A DNA stretch of 6,463 nt from Candidatus Kariarchaeota archaeon (GCA_016839545.1 JAEOUB010000201.1:1-6463); one strand, 5' to 3'; counted from the first letter of the stretch, positions 1 through 5,374 are shown. Notes: a model not told the origin generated them from the sequence alone. Program-made: numbers and translations.

Positions 1-66
1 TCTTCTGAAGTAGTACTGCTGGATGTATCAGTATCTTCTGAAGTAGTACTGCTGGATGTATCAGTA
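1..66 (-). repeat. 33-bp exact tandem direct repeat, two copies visible
   Basis: Bases 1-33 and 34-66 are identical. In the minus-strand reading frame each unit encodes the 11 residues TDTSSSTTSED of the kelch protein's stalk. The array touches the window edge, so the copy number is at least two and may be larger. Perfect nucleotide identity, including third codon positions, points to recent duplication or ongoing slippage rather than old protein repeats under selection. Confidence 0.93.
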
Positions 67-1097
67 TCTGTAGTGGATATAACTGGAGTAATTGGTACTC
101 CATCCTCACTGACTACAGCCACAAACGTATCGGAATAGTAGGCATTTGGTGTAGTGACCTTGTAACCTCCCTGCAGAAGAAATTTTTTGGAGATATCCAT
201 GTATGTAAATTGTCTCGGTACAAATCTCTCCTCATCTGAGTCCAAATTCGTTGAGATCGCATCCCATTTTTCATTGGTGGTATCGAGTGCGAATAATCGA
301 AAACCTGCACATATCACACTCTGTTCAATATCGGGGTTGTATACTATGCTAGATACGGGGCTGAATCCCAGATAAGTGGCAGGTGAGTTTGAGGTTTCCA
401 AGACTGTCCAATTTAGATTGGCGTGATCGTAGAGGTAAGTCAAGTCCTCTGCAGCTGAATATAATATTACACGGTCAATCGCTGGGTTGTAGCTCAATGA
501 CGCCTGTTCTGCTGGTGCTGGTGCATTGGTTGTTTCTAGTTGGATCCAAGTGTTATTTGTAGGGAAAAATTCCCAAACCTCGTTGGACACCTGAAAACCT
601 TCTTTCCAAGCGCTGAATAAAATAAGGCTCTCTGTGGAGGGAATATATTCCAGACCTCCCCGTGCACTACTGCCAGGACTGCCAATTGTGGTTAATTCCT
701 CCCATTGTCCAGTTGAAGTGTCAAATGACCAAGTGTCATCAAGCCAACTACCAGATCCTCCAAAGCCTCCATACATGATGAATTTCTTGATACTAGGGGC
801 ATAAGCCATAGAGTGGTAATACCTTTCATGAGGGTTATTGGTGCTATTTACGACCTCCCATTCCTCCGTAAGAGGGTCAAAAATCCAAGATTTGTCATGT
901 GCTGATCCATTTGTTCCTGATGCCATCAAAACCAGATTTGCATCAGTATCGTATTTTAGCTGTGACCAGTCAGAAGAAAATGGAACAACATCTGAATTGA
1001 CCTCAGTCCACTCTGCAGTGATCTGTGTATCTGCAGTTATCCCTTGGATGGTACTAAATAAAATAATCAAAAGAAAAAATTTAACAATTTTCTTCAT
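1..1097 (-). CDS. Secreted kelch-repeat beta-propeller protein with Ser/Thr-rich stalk, C-terminus beyond window
   Basis: The frame is open from the ATG at 1095-1097 to the window edge (365 codons, no stop). Residues 1-22 form a signal peptide: a lysine-rich start, then a hydrophobic core. Six kelch-like blades follow. Each ends on a conserved tryptophan or its equivalent (W30, then W80, W132, W184, W230, W278) and carries the pattern hydrophobic patch, GG or G, then (D/E)xW(x)FDxxxxxW. The clearest blade is at 108-132, with YGGFGG and DDTWSFDTSTGQW. After about residue 340 the protein becomes Ser/Thr/Asp-rich, with the unit TDTSSSTTSED repeated. Such stalks usually lead to a membrane or surface anchor, which would lie outside the window. 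The role is inferred as a cell-surface binding or interaction protein; the ligand is unknown. A TATA-like box 25 bp upstream and the absence of a ribosome-binding site suggest a leaderless mRNA. The kelch call is from pattern recognition, not a profile search. Confidence 0.85.
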   Translation of the reverse strand, partial: MKKIVKFFLLIILFSTIQGITADTQITAEWTEVNSDVVPFSSDWSQLKYDTDANLVLMASGTNGSAHDKSWIFDPLTEEWEVVNSTNNPHERYYHSMAYAPSIKKFIMYGGFGGSGSWLDDTWSFDTSTGQWEELTTIGSPGSSARGGLEYIPSTESLILFSAWKEGFQVSNEVWEFFPTNNTWIQLETTNAPAPAEQASLSYNPAIDRVILYSAAEDLTYLYDHANLNWTVLETSNSPATYLGFSPVSSIVYNPDIEQSVICAGFRLFALDTTNEKWDAISTNLDSDEERFVPRQFTYMDISKKFLLQGGYKVTTPNAYYSDTFVAVVSEDGVPITPVISTTDTDTSSSTTSEDTDTSSSTTSE

Positions 1098-1116
1098 TGG
1101 GCCCTAAGGTCATATT

Positions 1117-1127
1117 AAATATATAAG
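1117..1127 (-). promoter_or_regulatory. TATA box of the kelch-protein gene
   Basis: The minus strand reads CTTATATATTT here. It is centred about 25 bp upstream of the ATG at 1097, the usual archaeal TATA-to-start distance, so transcription should begin at or next to the start codon (leaderless mRNA). No Shine-Dalgarno sequence is visible between box and ATG. Confidence 0.65.
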
Positions 1128-1220
1128 TGATCCTACCTCTTGATAGAAAAGAATGGTGATTGACACAGTAGATCAATCAAACTGAGATTTACCGCAAACA
1201 GTATAAAGGAGAATAGAATA

Positions 1221-1230
1221 GGTGATATAC
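1221..1230 (+). promoter_or_regulatory. Possible promoter box of tRNA-Arg
   Basis: GGTGATATAC is centred about 24 bp before the mature tRNA 5' end. A better TATA match, GTATAAAGG at 1201-1209, would instead start transcription near 1231-1235 and leave a leader of 15-19 nt for RNase P to remove. The sequence does not decide between them. Confidence 0.35.
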
Positions 1231-1249
1231 TGTTCCTTTGGATCAGTCC

Positions 1250-1351
1250 GGACGCGTGGTGTAGCGGAAACATCGTGGCCTTCGGATGACTCGGTGTCAC
1301 TTGATACCCAGAAGTCAGCCACGGCCGGGGGTTCGATTCCCTCCGCGTCTA
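1250..1351 (+). tRNA. tRNA-Arg(TCG) with a 31-nt archaeal intron
   Basis: The cloverleaf folds by eye. The acceptor GGACGCG (1250-1256) pairs with CGCGTCT (1344-1350), with a G1-U72 wobble. T8 and G9 follow, then a D-stem GTGT/ACAT with loop AGCGGAA that keeps G18-G19. The anticodon stem is GTGGC (1275-1279) with GCCAC (1318-1322). A four-base variable loop GGCC and a T-arm GGGGG/CCCTC with loop TTCGATT complete it. The discriminator base is A1351 and no CCA is encoded. The anticodon TCG is at 1282-1284 and reads CGA. A20 and C35, known arginine identity elements, are present. The intron at 1286-1316 sits at the canonical 37/38 position; removing it leaves a 71-nt tRNA. A T-run follows at 1352-1357. 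Confidence 0.88.
1286..1316 (+). other. tRNA intron with bulge-helix-bulge splice motif
   Basis: The 4-bp central helix is CTTC (1280-1283) with GAAG (1311-1314). The 5' bulge is GG/A (cut after 1285) and the 3' bulge is TC/A (cut after 1316). Three-base bulges around a four-base-pair helix are the known substrate of the archaeal tRNA splicing endonuclease. Inside the intron, GGTGTC and GATACC form a 6-bp hairpin with an ACTT loop. The helix directly inside the 5' bulge is poorly paired, so the motif is slightly relaxed. Confidence 0.85.
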
Positions 1352-1357
1352 TTTTTT
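1352..1357 (+). terminator. Oligo-T terminator after tRNA-Arg
   Basis: Six T residues directly follow the discriminator base, and a second T-run follows at 1366-1371. Oligo-T in the non-template strand is the usual archaeal termination signal. The convergent GNAT-like gene ends only 18 bp further on. Confidence 0.65.
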
Positions 1358-1369
1358 GTCTTTCATTTT

Positions 1370-2287
1370 TTACAGATTCAGGCTGACATAGATCTCATGA
1401 TCACGTGTCTCAAACCCCAGTTCTCTCAGTACGGGTATCTCACTGGCATCAGAACCGAGAGTGATATTGACTACCCTCTGATCTTTGAGCTGAGCGAGGA
1501 GTGAGGTGATCATGATTCTGAGGAGTTCAGGGTCATCTTTAGGGTATGTCAGTGCCAGAATATCGGAGAAACCGGTGTCAGTACGGTCAGATGTTGCCAC
1601 CACTGCACGAACGCCCGATTGATCACCGATCTGCACAGAGGTATCAAACTCCACTACCCCGTAGTATTCTCTTAGATCATCCAGTTGACTCTCATGGAAA
1701 TTGGTGTTAGTAAGAATGGTAGAGAAGTAGATATCTGTATCAAATGGATCAGTGGTGACTATGTAGTTATGATCTGGGAGTGATATCCTCTCAGATGGAT
1801 CTACCATCAACATAGGATTCTTACTGACGATCTCAAATCCCTTGCTGAGGAAGTAGTCAATCTGTTGTGTCCAGCTGGCTCTGAATCGCTGGAGAAATTG
1901 ATTTCCACCATGTTCTCCTGATGCGTATCCGAAGACACGGTCCCAGAGCTGATCGCGAATGTGCTCATAGCCTTCAAGATGCCAGGGATATCCGGGAGAT
2001 ACAAAGGTTCCCTGTCCCGAGAAGCTCATGTAGCCCACACATTTACCTTCGTCAAAGGCAAAAGCCTTGGATCGGGGGTCAAATTCCTCAAGTGTATTGT
2101 AGTGACTGGGTGAGCGTGTGGCTTTCCAGGCATGGGGTAGTTGTGCGGTGACCTCATTCCAGAAGGAGTATTGCAATTCCAGATCCTCGGTCCCCTGGAA
2201 TTCTCTGATCTCTATCTTGTGCCACGCTCCATGAGGTTGAAGCTGAACCCTGACGGGTGCTTGAGGTGGTGATCTCCATCTCCCCAT
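1370..2287 (-). CDS. GNAT-like N-acetyltransferase, probably two-domain, start uncertain
   Basis: The longest ORF gives 305 residues. From about residue 24 (KIEIREF) the sequence resembles a GNAT protein: a first strand, a helix rich in aromatic residues, strands around KAFAFDEGKCVGYMSF, and a FVSPGYPW segment followed by a helix where GNATs have the acetyl-CoA-binding motif A. The classic Q/RxxGxG/A is not evident, so catalytic competence is unclear. A second alpha/beta half covers about 175-305 and ends in a GNAT-like strand-turn (VLRELGFETRDHEIYVSL). The substrate is unknown. The ATG at 2287 lies 76 bp inside the upstream VOC gene, and residues 1-23 (Arg, Pro and Gln rich) look like shadow translation of VOC codons. 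No ATG, GTG or TTG sits near residue 24; the next candidate is TTG at 2176, which would remove the first strand. It is probably co-transcribed with the VOC gene. Family assignment is moderate. Confidence 0.62.
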   Translation of the reverse strand: MGRWRSPPQAPVRVQLQPHGAWHKIEIREFQGTEDLELQYSFWNEVTAQLPHAWKATRSPSHYNTLEEFDPRSKAFAFDEGKCVGYMSFSGQGTFVSPGYPWHLEGYEHIRDQLWDRVFGYASGEHGGNQFLQRFRASWTQQIDYFLSKGFEIVSKNPMLMVDPSERISLPDHNYIVTTDPFDTDIYFSTILTNTNFHESQLDDLREYYGVVEFDTSVQIGDQSGVRAVVATSDRTDTGFSDILALTYPKDDPELLRIMITSLLAQLKDQRVVNITLGSDASEIPVLRELGFETRDHEIYVSLNL

Positions 2288-2529
2288 TTCAGGATCTCAC
2301 ACCCCTGGTTGACACAGAATGCTTTGGCCTTATCTAGATCATCTACAAGGGGTTCCATGACCATTTCAAAGCTCTCTGATTCCTCAAAGTAGAGGTTGTA
2401 CTTCCCGGTACGTAATTCTCCAAGCCTGCCGATCTCAAAGGTCTCGAATCCAAGGAGGTTGAAAAAGAGGACTGCTGCATCCTTGTTTGGAACCTTGAGC
2501 AGTATGTCCGCACTGAATCCCTGAAACAT
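2212..2529 (-). CDS. VOC (glyoxalase/bleomycin-resistance fold) superfamily protein
   Basis: This is 105 residues from ATG 2529. It has the two beta-alpha-beta-beta-beta modules of the vicinal oxygen chelate fold: ADILLKVPNKDAAVLFFNLLGFET opens module one, and FEMVMEPLVDDLDKAKAFCVNQGCEI opens module two. It closes on the family-typical GDGDHHLKHPSGFSFNLMER, a His/Asp-rich strand followed by an [H/D]PxG-F-NL turn. VOC proteins act as metal-dependent lyases, isomerases, dioxygenases or drug-binding proteins, usually as dimers; the substrate here cannot be read from sequence. GTG at 2532 directly precedes the ATG and is an alternative start. A TATA-like box at 2551-2560 places the transcript start at the start codon. 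The gene overlaps the predicted GNAT-like ORF by up to 76 bp and probably forms an operon with it. Confidence 0.82.
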   Translation of the reverse strand: MFQGFSADILLKVPNKDAAVLFFNLLGFETFEIGRLGELRTGKYNLYFEESESFEMVMEPLVDDLDKAKAFCVNQGCEILKWGDGDHHLKHPSGFSFNLMERGTR

Positions 2530-2550
2530 CACTCTCTTTGTGGGCGATTG

Positions 2551-2560
2551 CTAGATATAG
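2551..2560 (-). promoter_or_regulatory. TATA box of the VOC-GNAT unit
   Basis: The minus strand reads CTATATCTAG. It is centred 24-27 bp upstream of the adjacent GTG 2532 and ATG 2529, consistent with a leaderless transcript separate from the zinc-protein gene that ends at 2582. Confidence 0.6.
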
Positions 2561-2581
2561 GTTGTGTCATTGGATTGTTGA

Positions 2582-2815
2582 CTATCGTCGCATCTGTACC
2601 AGTGCCTCTGCAAGATGAAGATGCTGGAGATCCTGTGCCTGTTTGAGGTGAGCATTACAAAACCAATCGCAGTTGGGGGGATGACCGGTGAGTCCCTGGC
2701 GTTCCATTCGCTGGTTCTGCTTTTTGTCACTCTCTGTCTCCCGGAAGTAGACGGTGTCTCCTCCCTCAAAGGGATCGAACTCGGTATCACAGATGGCACA
2801 TTCTGGAGGTCTCAC
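2582..2815 (-). CDS. Small zinc-binding protein (CxxC ... CxxxCxxH)
   Basis: The 77-residue product from GTG 2815 starts VRPPECAICDTEF. It has a CxxC pair at residues 6 and 9, then GHPPNCDWFCNAH, giving Cys49, Cys53 and His56 plus a nearby His45, and ends in a helix (LKQAQDLQHLHLAEAL). This looks like one treble-clef or zinc-ribbon-like site. I recall similar short archaeal proteins with RPPxCxxC and GHPPxxxWFC, but no function is established. The frame is open upstream; TTG 2821 and TTG 2896 would give 79 or 104 residues, but the extra stretch (Pro/Ser/Phe-rich) does not look conserved. I prefer GTG 2815 because the zinc motif begins right after it and because GTGA there overlaps the stop of an upstream short ORF. 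A weak box (CTTTTAGCA, near 2841) could also make it leaderless. The start remains uncertain. Confidence 0.7.
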   Translation of the reverse strand: MRPPECAICDTEFDPFEGGDTVYFRETESDKKQNQRMERQGLTGHPPNCDWFCNAHLKQAQDLQHLHLAEALVQMRR

Positions 2816-2985
2816 AAACAAGGGTGGTGCTGGTATGCTAAAAGGTGAAAGGGGGATATCTGAACAAAGAGAATGAGGGGAGAAAAAGGTGAACAATCTC
2901 TCGAGACAGCTAGGTGAAACACTTGGTAGAGGAAAGAACAGACGTGAACATTGAGTCTCAAGAGATTGTGAATGGCAGGAAGCAT
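2812..2985 (-). CDS. Possible short leader ORF overlapping the zinc-protein start
   Basis: From ATG 2985 the frame encodes 57 residues (MLPAIHNLLRL... ending HHPCL), hydrophobic and rich in Leu, His, Pro and Cys. Its TGA at 2812-2814 overlaps GTG 2813-2815 as GTGA, a geometry typical of translational coupling. Its ATG lies in the 3' arm of the promoter-proximal dyad element and about 15 nt from the predicted transcript start. No Shine-Dalgarno is seen and the composition is not clearly protein-like, so it may be untranslated leader. Confidence 0.25.
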   Translation of the reverse strand: MLPAIHNLLRLNVHVCSFLYQVFHLAVSRDCSPFSPLILFVQISPFHLLAYQHHPCL

Positions 2986-2999
2986 GTTTCCATGCAACT
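2979..2999 (-). promoter_or_regulatory. Dyad element, copy 1 (GCATG-N4-CATGC), at the zinc-unit promoter
   Basis: A perfect 5-bp inverted repeat spaced by four bases lies inside a 21-bp sequence identical to copy 2 at 3738-3758. On the minus strand the loop reads GAAA, so the RNA could form a GNRA-capped hairpin. The element begins at the transcript start predicted from the TATA box at 3021-3030. It may be an operator or an mRNA 5' hairpin. Confidence 0.75.
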
Positions 3000-3020
3000 A
3001 CATATTACTATGGTCTTGAT

Positions 3021-3030
3021 AGTATTTAAA
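3021..3030 (-). promoter_or_regulatory. TATA box upstream of the zinc-protein unit
   Basis: The minus strand reads TTTAAATACT, centred about 27 bp from the first base of the dyad element. It predicts transcription from about 3000 toward the zinc-binding protein gene, leaving a leader of about 185 nt if GTG 2815 is the start. Confidence 0.6.
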
Positions 3031-3079
3031 GATCAAATGGGATTGGGATAAATGTGTGTTTTTATTCATCGAAATGGTA

Positions 3080-3106
3080 CAATATTCCAAATATAACTGG
3101 ATATTG
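3080..3106. repeat. Imperfect inverted repeat between doxX and the zinc-protein promoter
   Basis: CAATATTCCA (3080-3089) and TGGATATTG (3098-3106) pair over nine positions with one bulged T and an 8-base loop. It lies about 120 bp past the doxX stop on the transcribed side. It could be a 3' hairpin, though no T-run follows on the minus strand, or a binding site upstream of the promoter at 3021-3030. Confidence 0.4.
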
Positions 3107-3179
3107 TTATCTTTTGCTTATTATATCTGAAGAATGGTGGTAGTAGTTCGTTTGCTTCTTGAGATAGTTGTTACCTTGA

Positions 3180-3205
3180 GATGATTGTATCAGATGATTG
3201 TATCA
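3180..3205. repeat. 13-bp tandem direct repeat downstream of doxX
   Basis: GATGATTGTATCA occurs twice in succession (3180-3192 and 3193-3205), and a degenerate third copy sharing ATTGTATC follows around 3211-3218. Read on the minus strand the shared core is GATACAAT. It begins within about 25 bp of the doxX stop and would be in the 3' untranslated region of that mRNA. No function is known. Confidence 0.7.
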
Positions 3206-3227
3206 AGTCTAATTGTATCTGGTCGCT

Positions 3228-3722
3228 CTAAACGAGTACGGGGTTGTTCTTGGTGATCTCAGCCCACTTGGCACCAAGACCCAGGTAGTGTCCAACTTTG
3301 TCGTAGACTGCAAAGTAGATGAACACGAAGGCATAGATGATGTGATCATCTATGATGGGGTTGTTGGAGAGGGGCAGGGATGCGAGCCACATCATCATCA
3401 TGAGGAGTGCTCCAGAGATACCTGCAATACGGGTACCAATACCAAGGATGAGTGCAAGACCGATCAAACAGAGACCTGCAAGGAAGAGAAATTCTGTGCC
3501 TGGTTTACCAGCAATGTTGGCAAAGAAGTCAGCAAGGGGTGATTCAGTAGTACCGAAGGTCAGGAAACCGAAAGTTACCTTTCCGCCATTAATCTTGGCG
3601 TTTTCTTTTGCGGTTGCAAATCCAAGTCCAAACATCTTGTCGATGAATGCCCAGAACATAACGAATCCGAGTGCGATACGTGTGAGACCGATGACATATT
3701 TGTCAGTAGTGAGTTTTTCCAT
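3228..3722 (-). CDS. DoxX-family four-helix membrane protein
   Basis: The product is 164 residues with four hydrophobic helices at about 10-30, 76-97, 98-117 and 125-145. Charged and polar motifs match archaeal DoxX/DoxD-like proteins: FWAFIDKMFG after helix 1, GIGTRIAG between helices 2 and 3, and the NNPIIDDHIIYAFV start of helix 4. DoxD-type relatives form the membrane subunit of thiosulfate:quinone oxidoreductase, while many DoxX homologues have no assigned reaction; the partner DoxA is not seen here, so I give no symbol. I chose ATG 3722 because GGAGG lies nine bases upstream, the only strong Shine-Dalgarno in the window. An in-frame ATG at 3752 would add ten residues (METCFWRNTT) but sits inside the dyad element. 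Promoter and dyad match those of the zinc-protein unit, so shared control is likely. Confidence 0.85.
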   Translation of the reverse strand: MEKLTTDKYVIGLTRIALGFVMFWAFIDKMFGLGFATAKENAKINGGKVTFGFLTFGTTESPLADFFANIAGKPGTEFLFLAGLCLIGLALILGIGTRIAGISGALLMMMMWLASLPLSNNPIIDDHIIYAFVFIYFAVYDKVGHYLGLGAKWAEITKNNPVLV

Positions 3723-3731
3723 AGTGGTGTT

Positions 3732-3736
3732 CCTCC
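3732..3736 (-). promoter_or_regulatory. Shine-Dalgarno GGAGG of doxX
   Basis: The minus strand reads GGAGG, then nine bases to ATG 3722. It decides the start over the in-frame ATG 3752 and contrasts with the apparently leaderless neighbours. It lies directly after the hairpin-forming dyad element, so folding or binding there could influence ribosome access. Confidence 0.75.
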
Positions 3737-3737
3737 A

Positions 3738-3758
3738 GAAGCATGTTTCCATGCAACT
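3738..3758 (-). promoter_or_regulatory. Dyad element, copy 2 (GCATG-N4-CATGC), at the doxX promoter
   Basis: It is identical over 21 bp to 2979-2999 and in the same orientation. Its first base lies about 28 bp from the centre of the TATA box, so it covers the predicted start of the doxX mRNA. Flanking GAA and TTC extend the symmetry imperfectly on this copy. Confidence 0.78.
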
Positions 3759-3780
3759 TCATAATAACTATACTGTTTAT

Positions 3781-3792
3781 AGTATATAAAAA
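3781..3792 (-). promoter_or_regulatory. TATA box of doxX
   Basis: The minus strand reads TTTTTATATACT, a strong AT-rich box centred near 3786. The predicted transcript start is about 3760, giving a leader of roughly 38 nt that contains the dyad element and the GGAGG. Confidence 0.65.
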
Positions 3793-4051
3793 ACTAGATA
3801 GGGTTTGAACAATTGTCTTATTCCTATATATGAAATAGTACAATAATCTGATATTCATATCAATAATATGTAAATTTGACAAAAAATTGCAGATATTATT
3901 GGTCAAGATACGGCAATCGCACAAGGCTGCTAACTCCAAATTCTGAGATCACACCTTGTCATTCTGTATAGGTTCAGATATCTTGATATTACACAATACC
4001 TGGGAGTAAAGGCGTTGGTACAATTGAGGGATACAATGGTCTGTGGTCAGG
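3793..4051. other. Divergent intergenic region, no gene seen
   Basis: This AT-rich spacer lies between the divergent doxX and amidohydrolase promoters. Reading frames across it are short and have no protein-like composition. A small palindrome, GATATTCATATC, occurs near 3849-3860; nothing else is recognisable. Confidence 0.5.
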
Positions 4052-4057
4052 ATATAT
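4052..4057 (+). promoter_or_regulatory. Candidate TATA box of the amidohydrolase gene
   Basis: ATATAT lies about 26 bp before 4080, which would leave a 46-nt leader to ATG 4127. The leader has no Shine-Dalgarno. It is the best box in the area but is weak. Confidence 0.35.
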
Positions 4058-4126
4058 CGGCTATGGCAATTGATCACAATTTACCTCTCCAAACACGTTT
4101 CAATGCCTATTTCAAATCGATCCAAT

Positions 4127-5374
4127 ATGGTAATTGTCTATACCAATTTCACATTGTTTGATGCCAAAAGCGGAAACATGGTAGAAAATCAATCACTTGT
4201 GGCTGAGAAGGGATCCATAACCTATGCCGGTGATACTGGAGGATACACACCAACGACTGAAGATGTCGTCCATGATCTTGGAGGAAAAACAGTCCTTCCT
4301 GGTCTGATGGATCTCCATGTCCATATCGGCTCACCCTTCACCGGGGGTCACGACGAGCGGCATTACCTGAGAACCAAGTCAGACCAGCGACACTACTACG
4401 CCCTCTCCCACGCCTATTCCTACCTGAAGGCAGGATTCACCACAATTCGAGATGTGGGGTCAGGTGGCAAATGGGCACCTGCACTGCGGAGGTCGATCGA
4501 TCAGGGCATCATATCCGGGCCCCGTCTACAGGTTGCCGGTTGGATGGGCCAGTGGGGTGACCAGGAGCGAATGGGGCCCGATGAGCTTCTCCGTGGCAGT
4601 CGAGACTCTTCTGAGGTCATGACAGGGACTGAAGGTGTTATGCACATGGTCAGAGACAAGAAAGCAGATGGCTTTGACATGATCAAGACGGCAACAACTG
4701 GTGGAGTGCTGCATGGCATGGAGTCCAAGGTGGAGCGGTCATTGTGGAGATCTGAGGAATTAGAAGCCATGGTTGATGAAGCAGAGCGACTGGGAATGTA
4801 TGTCGCCGCTCATGCACATGGAGATGCCGGAATACAGGCAGCACTCCGAGCAGGAGTGAGAACCATTGAGCATGGGTCGCTGATGAGTGAGGAATCTATG
4901 AAATTAATACTGGAGAAGGGTCATTACCTTGTTCCCACACACAGTGCACCCAATCTGATCAAGAGACCGGAAGTCCGCAAAAACCTGCCTCCCGAGGTGG
5001 TGGAGAAAGGTGACTATGTCACAAAGATGGCTATCCAGCAACACAGAATCGCATTTGAGAGAGGTGTCAAGATTGCTCTGGGTACCGATGCCCCTGTGGG
5101 TGGTCAACATTGCCATTCAGCAGAGGAATTGGAGTTGATGGTCACACAGGTGGGCATGACCCCCACTCAGGCATTGCAATCGGCGACTGTCGTAGCTGCA
5201 GAAGCTATCCGACGTGATGATCTGGGGGTTCTCGAAGTTGGCCGTCTTGCAGATCTTGTTGTGGTTAACGGCGATCCCACCCAGGATATCACCATCATGC
5301 AGGATCCTGCAGTTATTGAGATGGTGGTCAAAGGTGGTCAGATTGTTGTCAAGAATGGCGTGTTGGGCGTCTGA
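4127..5374 (+). CDS. Metal-dependent amidohydrolase (imidazolonepropionase / Xaa-Pro dipeptidase-like)
   Basis: The product is 415 residues from ATG 4127. An N-terminal beta-sandwich part (MVIVYTNFTLFDAKSG...VAEKGSITYAGD) precedes a TIM barrel, and the C-terminal LADLVVVNGDP strand closes the sandwich. The metal ligands are complete: LPGLMDLHVH (His64 and His66), a candidate carboxylated Lys187 in DMIKTATTGG, AAHAHG (His229/His231), IEHG (His249) and ALGTDAP (Asp321). This set marks a binuclear amidohydrolase of the group containing prolidase-like and acyl-amino-acid hydrolases. It should hydrolyse a C-N bond in a peptide-like or cyclic amide substrate in the cytoplasm; which one cannot be told. 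The frame extends upstream to GTG 4043 and ATG 4103, but family members begin right before the first strand, as at 4127. The gene stands alone and faces away from doxX. Confidence 0.9.
   Translation: MVIVYTNFTLFDAKSGNMVENQSLVAEKGSITYAGDTGGYTPTTEDVVHDLGGKTVLPGLMDLHVHIGSPFTGGHDERHYLRTKSDQRHYYALSHAYSYLKAGFTTIRDVGSGGKWAPALRRSIDQGIISGPRLQVAGWMGQWGDQERMGPDELLRGSRDSSEVMTGTEGVMHMVRDKKADGFDMIKTATTGGVLHGMESKVERSLWRSEELEAMVDEAERLGMYVAAHAHGDAGIQAALRAGVRTIEHGSLMSEESMKLILEKGHYLVPTHSAPNLIKRPEVRKNLPPEVVEKGDYVTKMAIQQHRIAFERGVKIALGTDAPVGGQHCHSAEELELMVTQVGMTPTQALQSATVVAAEAIRRDDLGVLEVGRLADLVVVNGDPTQDITIMQDPAVIEMVVKGGQIVVKNGVLGV

Noticed and set aside
838..1107. Plus-strand 89-codon ORF
   Set aside because: It lies opposite the kelch reading frame, which has a signal peptide and periodic tryptophan-ended blades.
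1275..1322. Alternative reading of the tRNA as Pro(CGG), Glu(TTC) or Asp(GTC)
   Set aside because: These shift the anticodon stem out of the GTGGC/GCCAC pairing or lack U33; only TCG fits both the loop and the bulge-helix-bulge.
2615..2848. Plus-strand 77-codon ORF
   Set aside because: It is antisense to the zinc-binding protein, whose CxxC and CxxxCxxH motifs mark the true strand.
3213..3542. Plus-strand ORF with a His/Cys/Thr-rich product, resembling a metal-binding protein
   Set aside because: It is antisense to doxX; the histidine run is the complement of the Met-rich third helix.
2979..3758. CRISPR or transposon-end interpretation of the repeated 21-mer
   Set aside because: There are only two copies, in direct orientation and 760 bp apart, with no target-site duplication or transposase; both sit at matching promoter positions.
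3352..3789. Plus-strand 145-codon ORF across the doxX promoter
   Set aside because: It is the antisense shadow of doxX with Arg/Pro-rich composition and no promoter.
4043..4126. Extended amidohydrolase start at GTG 4043 or ATG 4103
   Set aside because: The added 28 residues precede the first strand of the family and look like promoter and leader translated by chance; ATG 4127 fits family length.
4501..4770. Minus-strand ORFs within the amidohydrolase gene
   Set aside because: The plus strand carries all catalytic metal ligands in one frame; these are shadows.
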